Positions 1 through 6,165 of a DNA stretch of 12,546 nucleotides are shown here, piece by piece. The position numbers and the translations under genes were made by a program. Every line of letters starts with the position of its first letter. Positions within the stretch are counted from its first letter, which is position 1. Source of the stretch: an uncultured bacterium (GTDB taxonomy: Bacteria; Bacillota; Clostridia; Oscillospirales; Acutalibacteraceae); the NCBI GenBank assembly GCA_905215055.1, contig CAJMOH010000065.1, forward strand, positions 1-12,546, read 5' to 3'. A model generated the notes under the pieces. The model had not been told where the DNA came from. It worked only from the letters and a program-made list of their open reading frames with translations, and ran no database searches.

Positions 1-158
1 TTCTGCTGGCCCACCTGAGCCGGGAGAACAATACGCCGTCCCTGGCCAGGGAAGCAGCCTTGTCCGCGCTGACCGCAGCGGGGTATCAAGAGGGCTCGGG
101 CTTTTGGCTGGAGGTGGCTCCAGTGGAAAACCGGGAAGGGAAAACCATCATTTTTTAG
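1..158 (+). CDS. WalJ/YycJ-type MBL-fold hydrolase, C-terminal end (partial)
   Basis: Only the last 51 codons are present, in frame from base 3 to a TAG at 156-158; the gene starts left of the window. The visible tail contains AHLSRENNTPSLA and ends in KTIIF. That pattern (a His followed by S-x-E-N-N and an Ala-rich helix) resembles the C-terminus of the WalJ/YycJ family of metallo-beta-lactamase-fold exonuclease-like hydrolases. The link is supported by gene order: in Bacillus and many Clostridia this gene lies close upstream of rlmH, and here rlmH begins 12 nt after the stop, implying co-transcription. The metal-binding motifs are outside the window, so activity cannot be judged. Another MBL-fold subfamily remains possible. 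Confidence 0.7.
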   Translation, partial: LLAHLSRENNTPSLAREAALSALTAAGYQEGSGFWLEVAPVENREGKTIIF

Positions 159-170
159 GGGGAACGCGCT

Positions 171-641
171 GTGCTGGCAGTAAAGCTGATCTGTGTGGGA
201 AAACTGAAGGAGGCGTATTGGAGGGACGCGGTGGCGGAGTATGAAAAGCGTCTGCGTCCCCTCTGCCGGTGGGAGCTGATCGAGCTGCCGGAGGCCCGGC
301 TTCCCAGCAACCCTTCCCCGGCGGAGATTTCCGCCGCTCTGGAGAAGGAGGGAGAGCAGATCCTCCGCCGCGTGTCTGGAAGAGTATACCCCCTTTGCAT
401 CGAGGGGAGGGCGGTGGATTCCCCCGGGCTGGCAAAGCGCTTGGCCGGGGCCATGCAGTCTCCCGGGGCGGTGAGCTTCGTCATCGGCAGCTCCTACGGT
501 CTGTCTCCAGCGGTGAAGCAGGCGGGGGAGGGGATCTCCATGTCCCCCATGACCTTTCCCCACCAGCTGGCCCGGGTGATGCTCTGCGAGCAGATTTACC
601 GGGGCTTTCAAATTTTGGGGAACAGCTCCTATCACAAATAA
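171..641 (+). CDS. rlmH: 23S rRNA (pseudouridine1915-N3)-methyltransferase RlmH
   Basis: RlmH is a small SPOUT-class methyltransferase that methylates pseudouridine 1915 in helix 69 of 23S rRNA on the assembled 70S ribosome. The product is 156 aa, against about 159 aa for the family. The N-terminus shows the family pattern LICVGKLKEAYW (residues 6-17). FVIGSSYGL (103-111) is the SAM-binding glycine-rich loop. The C-terminal block MTFPHQLARVMLCEQIYRGF (127-146) leads to the diagnostic final YHK (154-156), which forms part of the active site. The start is GTG at 171, preceded by an AGGGGGAA Shine-Dalgarno-like stretch. It lies 12 nt after the upstream MBL gene and has no visible promoter of its own, so it is probably the last gene of that operon; a terminator follows at 651-690. 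Confidence 0.96.
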   Translation: MLAVKLICVGKLKEAYWRDAVAEYEKRLRPLCRWELIELPEARLPSNPSPAEISAALEKEGEQILRRVSGRVYPLCIEGRAVDSPGLAKRLAGAMQSPGAVSFVIGSSYGLSPAVKQAGEGISMSPMTFPHQLARVMLCEQIYRGFQILGNSSYHK

Positions 642-646
642 AATGG

Positions 647-690
647 AAAAGCGGGCCTTCCGGGGTGGGAAGGTCCGCCTTTCTGTTTTG
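647..690. terminator. Bidirectional rho-independent terminator between rlmH and the PfoR-like gene
   Basis: An 11-bp stem (651-661 with 668-678, one G-U pair) closes a 6-nt loop. On the plus strand it is followed by a T-rich tail (680-689). On the minus strand it is followed by the complement of the A-rich bases before 651. It lies between convergent genes and can serve both. Confidence 0.85.
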
Positions 691-702
691 AGAGAGATGG
701 AG

Positions 703-1791
703 TCACACGTCCAGCTTCATGTCGCCGTCCTTTACCCAGCCCAGCTTGCGCAGTCCCAGGTTGATGACCCAGGAAAGCACAGCGGGCAGGACAAAGCACA
801 GCAGTACCAGGCCCACCCAGTCCATGGGGGTGACGGCGGCTTTCAAGCCGTTGGCCACATCGTTCACCCAGCCGTCGATAACACCAATCTGCCCCACCAG
901 ACCGCAGGTACCCATGCCGCTGGAGACCGGCGCGCCGTTCATCTCCAGGTGAAACACACAGGTGGCTAAAGGCCCGGTAATGGCCGAGGCCAGAGTGGGG
1001 GCGATCCAGATGCGGGGGTTCTTGATGATGTTGGGGACTTGCAGCATGGAGGTGCCCAGGCCCTGGGCCACCAGACCGCCCCACCGGTTTTCTCGAAAGC
1101 TGATAACAGCAAAGCCCACCATTTGGGCGCAGCAGCCCGCTACCGCGGCGCCCCCGGCCAAGCCGGTCAAGCCCAGAGCGGCGCAGATAGCCGCGCTGGA
1201 GATGGGCAGAGTCAGAGCCACGCCCACCAGCACCGAGACAAACATGCCCATCAGGAAGGGCTGCAAATCTGTGGCCCACATGATGAGCTGTCCCACGGCT
1301 GCCGCGGCGGAGCCGATAGGCGGCGCCAGCACATAGGCCAGCAGCGAGCCGGAAAGAATGGTCACCAGCGGCGTGACCAGAATATCCACGGGGGTTTTCT
1401 TGCTCACCAGCTTTCCCAGCTCCGCGGCGATAATGGCCAGCACCAGCACGGCCAACGGCCCGCCCTCGCCGCCCAGGGTGTTAGAGGCGCTGCCCACCAC
1501 CGCCAGAGAGAACAGCACCAGGGGCGGGGCCTTCAGAGCATAGCCGATGGCCACCGCCATGGCGGGGCCTGCCATTTCCTTGGCGAAGCTGCCAATCTCT
1601 TCCAGCAAAGGCACACCCAGCTGAGACCCCAGAGTGGAAATGATGGTGCCGATCAGCAGAGAGGCGAACAGGCCCTGAGCCATGGCGCTCATGGCGTCCA
1701 CCAGGTAAAGCCTGCCGTACGCTTTGATCTTTTCCCAGGCGCCGGTTTCCTTTTGAGGTCCGGCGGCTGGGGCTTGCTTTGTATCTTCCAA
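703..1791 (-). CDS. PfoR-like / PTS_EIIC_2-family membrane protein
   Basis: This 362-aa polytopic membrane protein resembles the stand-alone PTS 'EIIC-like' family (PTS_EIIC_2), which includes Clostridium perfringens PfoR. After a ~20-residue polar N-tail it is almost wholly hydrophobic, with roughly 8-10 possible membrane segments, for example around 40-56, 75-100, 113-125, 136-157, 180-210, 212-231, 262-281 and 325-345. The motifs GTSMLQVPNIIKNPRIWIAP (246-265) and GMGTCGLVGQIGV (292-304) are what I recognise as family-typical. PTS IIC proteins carry sugar through the membrane, but no EIIA or EIIB domain is fused or adjacent, so the substrate and even transport are unproven; PfoR was first named as a regulator of perfringolysin. 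The start is TTG at 1791, because an in-frame stop lies 15 nt upstream and the first ATG codons are too far inside (residue 34 onward). A weak GAAGGGAAG ribosome site precedes it. The leader is long and structured. Confidence 0.8.
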   Translation of the reverse strand: MEDTKQAPAAGPQKETGAWEKIKAYGRLYLVDAMSAMAQGLFASLLIGTIISTLGSQLGVPLLEEIGSFAKEMAGPAMAVAIGYALKAPPLVLFSLAVVGSASNTLGGEGGPLAVLVLAIIAAELGKLVSKKTPVDILVTPLVTILSGSLLAYVLAPPIGSAAAAVGQLIMWATDLQPFLMGMFVSVLVGVALTLPISSAAICAALGLTGLAGGAAVAGCCAQMVGFAVISFRENRWGGLVAQGLGTSMLQVPNIIKNPRIWIAPTLASAITGPLATCVFHLEMNGAPVSSGMGTCGLVGQIGVIDGWVNDVANGLKAAVTPMDWVGLVLLCFVLPAVLSWVINLGLRKLGWVKDGDMKLDV

Positions 1792-2046
1792 AACGATCTT
1801 CCCTTCTCAGAGGAGAAGAGCCGGAGAAAAACCGCGGACGGTTTCTCACCGTTTCCTCTCCGTGGTTTTTCCGTGCCTTTCCCGCGGCCCGGCACAGGGC
1901 GCTGTGCTGCGGGGATCTATATTGGCTATGTTGCCCGAACAGGCTGTCCGTTTTGGACCGTGAGATCGCCTGCCGGGGATTTCCCGGCGTGATGGTCGTC
2001 TCAGGGCGCTACTGGCGGTACTGTCTGTCCCGGCCGTTTTGGTTAC
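1792..2046 (-). promoter_or_regulatory. Long structured 5' leader of the PfoR-like gene
   Basis: About 250 nt separate the likely promoter from the TTG start, with no convincing gene inside. On the minus strand the leader can form successive perfect hairpins: 1972-1977/1983-1988, 1892-1897/1902-1907, 1838-1842/1848-1852 and 1803-1808/1813-1818. A further stem, 1829-1834/1839-1844, is followed by a short U run and overlaps the 1838-1852 hairpin, so the two cannot form together. The hairpin nearest the gene abuts the GAAGGG ribosome-binding stretch. This resembles a cis-regulatory leader, but I match it to no known riboswitch class. Confidence 0.4.
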
Positions 2047-2052
2047 CGGGAT

Positions 2053-2061
2053 ATCATACCA
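2053..2061 (-). promoter_or_regulatory. Extended -10 promoter for the PfoR-like gene
   Basis: On the minus strand the sequence reads TGGTATGAT: a TATGAT -10 box (five of six consensus bases) with an upstream TGn extension. The -35 region (TTCCAT at 17-bp spacing) is poor, as often seen with extended -10 promoters. It lies downstream of the gdhA terminator. Confidence 0.5.
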
Positions 2062-2121
2062 CAAATGAAGGAAAAATGGAAGAAGGGACCAGACGCTTTT
2101 CCAGGGTATTTGCCAGACAAT

Positions 2122-2160
2122 AAAAAAGAGACACCCAAGCGTTCGCGCTTGCGTGTCCCT
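2122..2160 (-). terminator. Rho-independent terminator of gdhA
   Basis: A 12-bp stem (2130-2141 with 2146-2157, one internal mismatch) closes a 4-nt loop. On the minus strand it is followed by a run of six T complementary to 2122-2127. It lies about 45 nt beyond the gdhA stop. Confidence 0.9.
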
Positions 2161-2204
2161 TTTCGCTTCCCTTAGTGCGGGCAGCCTGCCCGGGGTGCGA
2201 TCCC

Positions 2205-3536
2205 TTAGATCACGCCCTGAGCCAGCATGGCGTCGGCCACCTTGATGAAGCCGGCAATGTTGGCGCCCATGACATAATTCTTGGGATGGCCGTACTTCTC
2301 AGCGGCCTCGTCAGCGGACTTGAAGATGTTCTCCATAATGCCCTTCAGCTTGGCGTCAACCTCCTCGAAGGTCCAGGAGAGGCGCTCGCTGTTCTGGGTC
2401 ATCTCCAGAGCGGAGGTGGCCACGCCGCCGGCGTTGGCAGCCTTGCCGGGGGCAAACAGCACGCCGCCCTCCTGGAGAATCTTGGTGGCCTCGATGGTGG
2501 TGGGCATGTTGGCGCCCTCGGCCACGGCGATGCAGCCGTTGGCCACCAGCTGGCGGGCGTCGTCCTCCAGCAGCTCGTTCTGAGTGGCGCAGGGCAGAGC
2601 GATGTCGCACTTGACGCTCCACACGCCCCGGCCCTCGTGATACTCGCTGTTGGGACGGTAGTTCTTGTACTCGGTCAGACGGGCGCGCTTGACCTCTTTA
2701 ATCTCCTTGATGGCGGCCAGATCGATGCCTTCGGGATCGTACACCCAACCGTTGGAGTCGGACATGGTCACAACCTTGGCGCCCATCTCCTGAGCCTTCT
2801 GGCAGGCGTAAATGGCCACGTTGCCGGCGCCGGAGATGACCACGGTCTTGCCAGCCATGTCATAGCCGTTTTTCTTCAGCATAGCGGCGGTGAAGTACAG
2901 CAGGCCGTAGCCGGTGGCCTCGGTGCGGGCCAGAGAGCCGCCATAGGTCAGGCCCTTGCCGGTGAGCACGCCCTCAAAGGCGTTGCGGATGCGCTTGTAC
3001 TGGCCGTACATGTAGCCGATCTCCCGGGCGCCGGTGCCAATGTCGCCGGCGGGCACATCGGTGTCGGGACCAATGTGGCGGTACAGCTCGGTCATAAAGC
3101 TCTGGCAGAAGGCCATCACTTCCCGGTCGGACTTGCCCTTGGGGTCAAAGTCAGAGCCGCCCTTGCCGCCGCCGATGGGCAGGCCGGTCAGGCTGTTCTT
3201 GAAGATCTGCTCAAAGCCCAGGAACTTGATGATGCCCAGGTTCACGGAAGGATGCAGCCGCAGGCCGCCCTTATAGGGGCCGATGGCGGAGTTGAACTGC
3301 ACCCGGAAGCCCCGGTTCACCTGCACCTTGCCGTTGTCGTCCACCCAGGGTACCCGGAACATGATCTGGCGTTCGGGCTCCACAATGCGCTCCAGGATAC
3401 CGGCGGCCTCATACTGGGGGTTGGCCTGAATGACAGGCTCCAAAGAGGTGAGAACCTCTGTGGCGGCCTGGATAAACTCCGGCTCGCCGGGATTTTTCTT
3501 CTTTAAAAGTTCCAGCTGTTCGCTGACGTAAGACAT
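2205..3536 (-). CDS. gdhA: Glutamate dehydrogenase (probably NADP-specific)
   Basis: GDH interconverts 2-oxoglutarate plus ammonia and glutamate in the cytoplasm. The product is 443 aa, typical of hexameric bacterial GDH. Counted from this start, the catalytic and substrate residues fall at K89 (GPYKGG), K113 (IFKNSL), K125 (IGGGKGGSDFDPKG) and D165 (PAGDIGTGAREIGY). These are the same numbers as in the Clostridium symbiosum enzyme, which supports the start. The Rossmann motif GAGNVA is at 236-241. NADP use is inferred from overall similarity, not from a diagnostic residue. An in-frame ATG 15 nt upstream (3551) is unlikely: the Shine-Dalgarno GGAGGG lies between the two ATGs, 7 nt from the chosen one. 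It is monocistronic, transcribed divergently from purC, with its own promoter and terminator. Confidence 0.96.
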   Translation of the reverse strand: MSYVSEQLELLKKKNPGEPEFIQAATEVLTSLEPVIQANPQYEAAGILERIVEPERQIMFRVPWVDDNGKVQVNRGFRVQFNSAIGPYKGGLRLHPSVNLGIIKFLGFEQIFKNSLTGLPIGGGKGGSDFDPKGKSDREVMAFCQSFMTELYRHIGPDTDVPAGDIGTGAREIGYMYGQYKRIRNAFEGVLTGKGLTYGGSLARTEATGYGLLYFTAAMLKKNGYDMAGKTVVISGAGNVAIYACQKAQEMGAKVVTMSDSNGWVYDPEGIDLAAIKEIKEVKRARLTEYKNYRPNSEYHEGRGVWSVKCDIALPCATQNELLEDDARQLVANGCIAVAEGANMPTTIEATKILQEGGVLFAPGKAANAGGVATSALEMTQNSERLSWTFEEVDAKLKGIMENIFKSADEAAEKYGHPKNYVMGANIAGFIKVADAMLAQGVI

Positions 3537-3543
3537 GACATTT

Positions 3544-3549
3544 CCCTCC
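3544..3549 (-). promoter_or_regulatory. Ribosome binding site that fixes the gdhA start
   Basis: GGAGGG on the minus strand lies 7 nt before the ATG at 3536 and overlaps the alternative ATG at 3551. This argues for the shorter 443-aa product. Confidence 0.85.
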
Positions 3550-3592
3550 ATACTGCAAGTTTGATTTGGGGATCTTGCAAAATCATAGTGTT

Positions 3593-3621
3593 ATCTTACC
3601 ATAGAAGGCCGGATTTTACAA
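3593..3621 (-). promoter_or_regulatory. gdhA promoter
   Basis: Read on the minus strand: TTGTAA (-35, 3616-3621), a 17-bp spacer, then TAAGAT (-10, 3593-3598) preceded by TGG, an extended -10 element. Each hexamer matches four of six consensus bases. The predicted transcript has a leader of about 50 nt before the ATG at 3536. Confidence 0.6.
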
Positions 3622-3638
3622 GAAAAAATTTGTAAAAT
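3613..3638. promoter_or_regulatory. Inverted repeat over the gdhA -35 box (possible operator)
   Basis: A perfect 9-bp inverted repeat, ATTTTACAA (3613-3621) and TTGTAAAAT (3630-3638), has an 8-nt AT-rich spacer. The left arm contains the whole gdhA -35 box. The symmetry and position suit a dimeric regulator of gdhA; no regulator can be named. Without a T tract outside a GC-rich stem it is unlikely to be a terminator. Confidence 0.45.
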
Positions 3639-3653
3639 TCTTTTTGCGGCGGT

Positions 3654-3673
3654 AAGGGCGGAAGCCCTTTTTT
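3654..3673 (+). terminator. Terminator-like hairpin between the gdhA and purC promoters
   Basis: A 6-bp stem (3654-3659 with 3664-3669, loop GGAA) runs into a six-T tract at 3668-3673 on the plus strand. No plus-strand gene ends just upstream, so it may simply block stray read-through toward purC. Confidence 0.35.
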
Positions 3674-3704
3674 CAGAAAGCGGGAAAATCTTTTGGGGAA
3701 AAGA

Positions 3705-3733
3705 TTGACATCAGGCCGACTTTTTACTAAAAT
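3705..3733 (+). promoter_or_regulatory. purC promoter (near consensus)
   Basis: TTGACA (3705-3710), a 17-bp spacer and TAAAAT (3728-3733). The -35 is perfect and the -10 matches five of six bases, the strongest sigma-A-type promoter in the window. The leader to the purC ATG at 3821 is about 80 nt and holds two small perfect hairpins (3751-3755/3762-3766 and 3769-3774/3778-3783). Confidence 0.85.
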
Positions 3734-3808
3734 TGAAGCGTATGAGGTCGCCCGCTGCACGGCGGGGTTTCCCTTGCAGGGAATCGGGAAAATTTCAAGA
3801 TGCTGGAC

Positions 3809-3814
3809 GGAGGT
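3809..3814 (+). promoter_or_regulatory. Ribosome binding site that fixes the purC start
   Basis: GGAGGT lies 6 nt before the ATG at 3821. An in-frame ATG at 3800 sits upstream of this site and would add seven non-conserved residues, so 3821 is preferred. Confidence 0.85.
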
Positions 3815-3820
3815 CTAATC

Positions 3821-4534
3821 ATGCAAAAGAAGGAACTGCTCTACGAAGGAAAAGCCAAGAAGGTCTATACCACTGAGGACCCCGAAGTATATATCGTCTC
3901 CTACAAGGACGACGCCACCGCGTTTAACGGCCTGAAAAAAGGCACCATTGCCGGCAAGGGCGTTGTGAATAACGAGATGTCCAACTTTATGTTCCGCATG
4001 CTGGAGGAGAAGGGCGTTCCCACCCATTATGTGGAGGAGCTTAACGAGCGGGAGACCGCTGTGAAGAAGGTCACCATCATCCCCCTGGAGGTTATCGTCC
4101 GCAACGTGGCCGCGGGCAGCCTGTCCAAACGGCTGGGCCTTCCCGAAGGCACCGCTCTCAAATGCCCCGTGCTGGAGTTCAGCTATAAGAACGACGAGCT
4201 GGGAGATCCCATGGTCAACGATTACCACATTCTGGCCATGGATCTGGCCACTCGGGAGGAGCTGGACAAGATCGCTCAGATGAGCTTCCAGATCAACCAG
4301 ATCATGGTGGACTTTTTCAAAACCGTGAAGGTGGACCTGATTGACTTTAAGCTGGAGTTTGGCAAGACCTCCGACGGAACCATTATCCTGGCCGACGAGA
4401 TCTCTCCCGACACCTGCCGCTTCTGGGACAGCGACACCCACGAGAAGCTGGATAAGGACCGCTTCCGCCGGGATATGGGCGGCGTGGAAGAGGCCTATGA
4501 GGAAATGATGCGCCGTTTGGGGCTTCGCAAGTAA
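3821..4534 (+). CDS. purC: SAICAR synthetase
   Basis: PurC (phosphoribosylaminoimidazole-succinocarboxamide synthase) condenses CAIR with aspartate using ATP in de novo purine synthesis; PurB later removes fumarate from the product. The protein is 237 aa, close to the roughly 240 aa of bacterial enzymes. Visible signatures are LYEGKAKKVY (7-16), the N-terminal nucleotide-binding strand; PLEVIVRNVAAGSL (88-101), the first family signature; DFKLEFG (175-181); and DEISPDTCRFWD (192-203), with the second signature's acidic and Arg residues. No domain is missing. It heads the purC-purB-purA row, is driven by the promoter at 3705-3733, and is followed by a GC-rich stem-loop before purB. I saw no purine or ZTP riboswitch in its leader. 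Confidence 0.97.
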   Translation: MQKKELLYEGKAKKVYTTEDPEVYIVSYKDDATAFNGLKKGTIAGKGVVNNEMSNFMFRMLEEKGVPTHYVEELNERETAVKKVTIIPLEVIVRNVAAGSLSKRLGLPEGTALKCPVLEFSYKNDELGDPMVNDYHILAMDLATREELDKIAQMSFQINQIMVDFFKTVKVDLIDFKLEFGKTSDGTIILADEISPDTCRFWDSDTHEKLDKDRFRRDMGGVEEAYEEMMRRLGLRK

Positions 4535-4543
4535 GAGAAAATA

Positions 4544-4597
4544 GAGGGTCCCGCGGGGAGGGCGTTATCCCGTCCCCCGGGACTCCCTTGCGTTTTT
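4544..4597 (+). terminator. GC-rich stem-loop between purC and purB (possible partial terminator)
   Basis: The segments 4546-4563 and 4568-4587 pair imperfectly into a long GC-rich hairpin with small bulges, and a five-T run follows at 4593-4597. As purB has no obvious promoter of its own in the 101-nt gap, this is more likely a leaky terminator or RNA-processing or stability element than a full stop. Confidence 0.5.
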
Positions 4598-4635
4598 CGG
4601 GAATCACAACGAAACAGAAAGGTTGGAGCTGAAAC

Positions 4636-6069
4636 ATGGCAAGAGACGTGTACGAATCCCCTCTGTCCGCCCGGTATGCGGACAAGGAAATGAAATACCT
4701 GTTTTCTCCAGATATGAAATTCCGCACCTGGCGCAAGCTGTGGATCGCTTTGGCGGAGGCGGAAATGGAGCTGGGCCTGCCTGTCACTCAGGAGCAGATC
4801 GACGAGCTGAAGGCTCACGCCGGCGACATCAATTATGAGGTGGCCCAGGAGCGGGAGAAGGTGGTTCGCCACGACGTGATGAGCCACGTTTACGCCTATG
4901 GCCAACAGTGTCCCAAGGCCGCGGGCATTATCCATTTGGGTGCTACCTCCTGCTATGTGGGAGACAACACGGACATCATCGTGATGACCGAGGCTTTAAA
5001 GCTCATCCGCAACAAGCTGGTGGGGGTTGTTCGGGTGCTGTCCCACTTCGCCAGGGAGTATAAGGACCTGCCCACCCTGGCTTTCACCCACTTCCAGCCG
5101 GCCCAGCCCACCACCGTGGGCAAGCGGGCCACCCTGTGGATCCAGGACCTGCTGATGGATTTGGAGGACGTGGAGTACCAGCTTTCCAAGGCAAAGCTGC
5201 TGGGCTCCAAGGGAACCACGGGAACCCAGGCCAGCTTTTTGGAGCTGTTTGAGGGTGACCACCAGAAATGCCGCCAGCTGGACCAGCGCATCGCCGAGAA
5301 GATGGGTTACAAGGAGTGCTTCCCTGTCTCGGGCCAGACCTATTCCCGCAAGCTGGACAGCCAGATGCTGAACATCCTTTCCGGCATCGCCCAGAGCGCG
5401 GCCAAGTTCTCCAACGACATCCGGCTGCTTCAGCACCTGAAGGAAGTGGAGGAACCCTTTGAAAAGGGGCAGATCGGCTCCTCTGCCATGGCCTACAAGC
5501 GCAACCCCATGCGCAGCGAGCGCATCGCGTCCCTGGCCCGGTACGTCATTGCCGACGCGGTGAACCCCGCCATGACCATGGCTGCCCAGTGGTTTGAGCG
5601 CACCCTGGACGATTCCGCCAACAAGCGCATCAGCATCCCCGAGGCGTTTCTGGCGGTGGACGGCATTTTGAACCTGTACCAGAACGTGGCCGATGGCCTG
5701 GTGGTGTACCCCAAGGTTATTGAACAGCACATGCTGCGGGAGCTGCCCTTTATGGCCACGGAGAATGTGATGATGGACGCGGTCAAGCGGGGCGGCAACC
5801 GGCAGGAGCTTCACGAGCGCATCCGGGTCCATTCCATGGAGGCTGCCAAGGTGGTCAAGGAGCAGGGCGGGGAAAACGACCTGCTGGCCCGCATCGCGGC
5901 GGACCCCATCTTTGGCGTAACGCTGGAGGAGCTTCACGACATTGTAAAACCAGAAAAATATGTGGGCCGCGCCCCTGTGCAGACCGAGGAATTTCTCGCG
6001 GAGGTTGTGGGGCCGGTGCTGGAACGATATAAGGACGTGGCGGAGGAAAAAGCGGAAATTACCGTGTGA
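4636..6069 (+). CDS. purB: Adenylosuccinate lyase, animal ADSL type
   Basis: PurB removes fumarate twice in purine synthesis: SAICAR to AICAR, and adenylosuccinate to AMP. At 477 aa it is longer than the roughly 430-aa Bacillus type and close to human ADSL (484 aa). Key motifs are LGATSCYVGDNTD (101-113), THFQPAQPTTVGKR (151-164) with the conserved His152, KGTTGTQASFLELFEGDH (192-209), and GSSAMAYKRNPMRSER (281-296), the fumarate-lyase superfamily signature on the catalytic-serine loop. The Ala at 286 replaces the Pro usual in this loop. WFERTLDDSANKR and ELPFMATEN in the C-terminal half also look like the animal-type subgroup. The start is supported by GGAG 7 nt upstream. It lies in tandem after purC (its substrate supplier) and before purA. 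Confidence 0.97.
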   Translation: MARDVYESPLSARYADKEMKYLFSPDMKFRTWRKLWIALAEAEMELGLPVTQEQIDELKAHAGDINYEVAQEREKVVRHDVMSHVYAYGQQCPKAAGIIHLGATSCYVGDNTDIIVMTEALKLIRNKLVGVVRVLSHFAREYKDLPTLAFTHFQPAQPTTVGKRATLWIQDLLMDLEDVEYQLSKAKLLGSKGTTGTQASFLELFEGDHQKCRQLDQRIAEKMGYKECFPVSGQTYSRKLDSQMLNILSGIAQSAAKFSNDIRLLQHLKEVEEPFEKGQIGSSAMAYKRNPMRSERIASLARYVIADAVNPAMTMAAQWFERTLDDSANKRISIPEAFLAVDGILNLYQNVADGLVVYPKVIEQHMLRELPFMATENVMMDAVKRGGNRQELHERIRVHSMEAAKVVKEQGGENDLLARIAADPIFGVTLEELHDIVKPEKYVGRAPVQTEEFLAEVVGPVLERYKDVAEEKAEITV

Positions 6070-6085
6070 CCTGCCGCATACACAT

Positions 6086-6135
6086 GAGAGGGATCCCCTC
6101 TCCCAAGACAACGGGGGACGGCTAGCCGCCGTCCC
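6086..6135 (+). other. Two tandem hairpins in the purB-purA spacer
   Basis: Stem 1 pairs 6086-6092 with 6096-6102 (7 bp, 3-nt loop). Stem 2 pairs 6115-6122 with 6128-6135 (8 bp, 5-nt loop). Both are perfect. Neither is followed by a T tract, so they look like mRNA processing or stability elements rather than terminators. The spacer is 96 nt with no clear promoter. Confidence 0.5.
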
Positions 6136-6165
6136 GAATGAAAACACAGAAAGGCTTGAAGTGCT

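Noticed and set aside
1779..2123. Small open frames on both strands in the gap between the PfoR-like gene and gdhA
   Set aside because: The proteins are Arg/Pro/Ser-rich with no family resemblance or ribosome site, and the region is better explained as an RNA leader and promoter.
2175..3506. A 443-codon plus-strand open frame opposite gdhA
   Set aside because: It is antisense to a certain GDH, with the same artefact-like composition; its length mirrors gdhA because stop codons are suppressed by the GC-rich third positions.
3537..3551. Longer gdhA product starting at ATG 3551
   Set aside because: This ATG overlaps the GGAGGG ribosome site of the ATG at 3536, and the shorter start restores the Clostridium symbiosum catalytic-residue numbering.
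3734..3820. Purine, ZTP or PRPP riboswitch before purC
   Set aside because: The leader is about 80 nt and lacks the conserved CCGCCTGGGC element of the ZTP class and the kissing-loop layout of the purine class.
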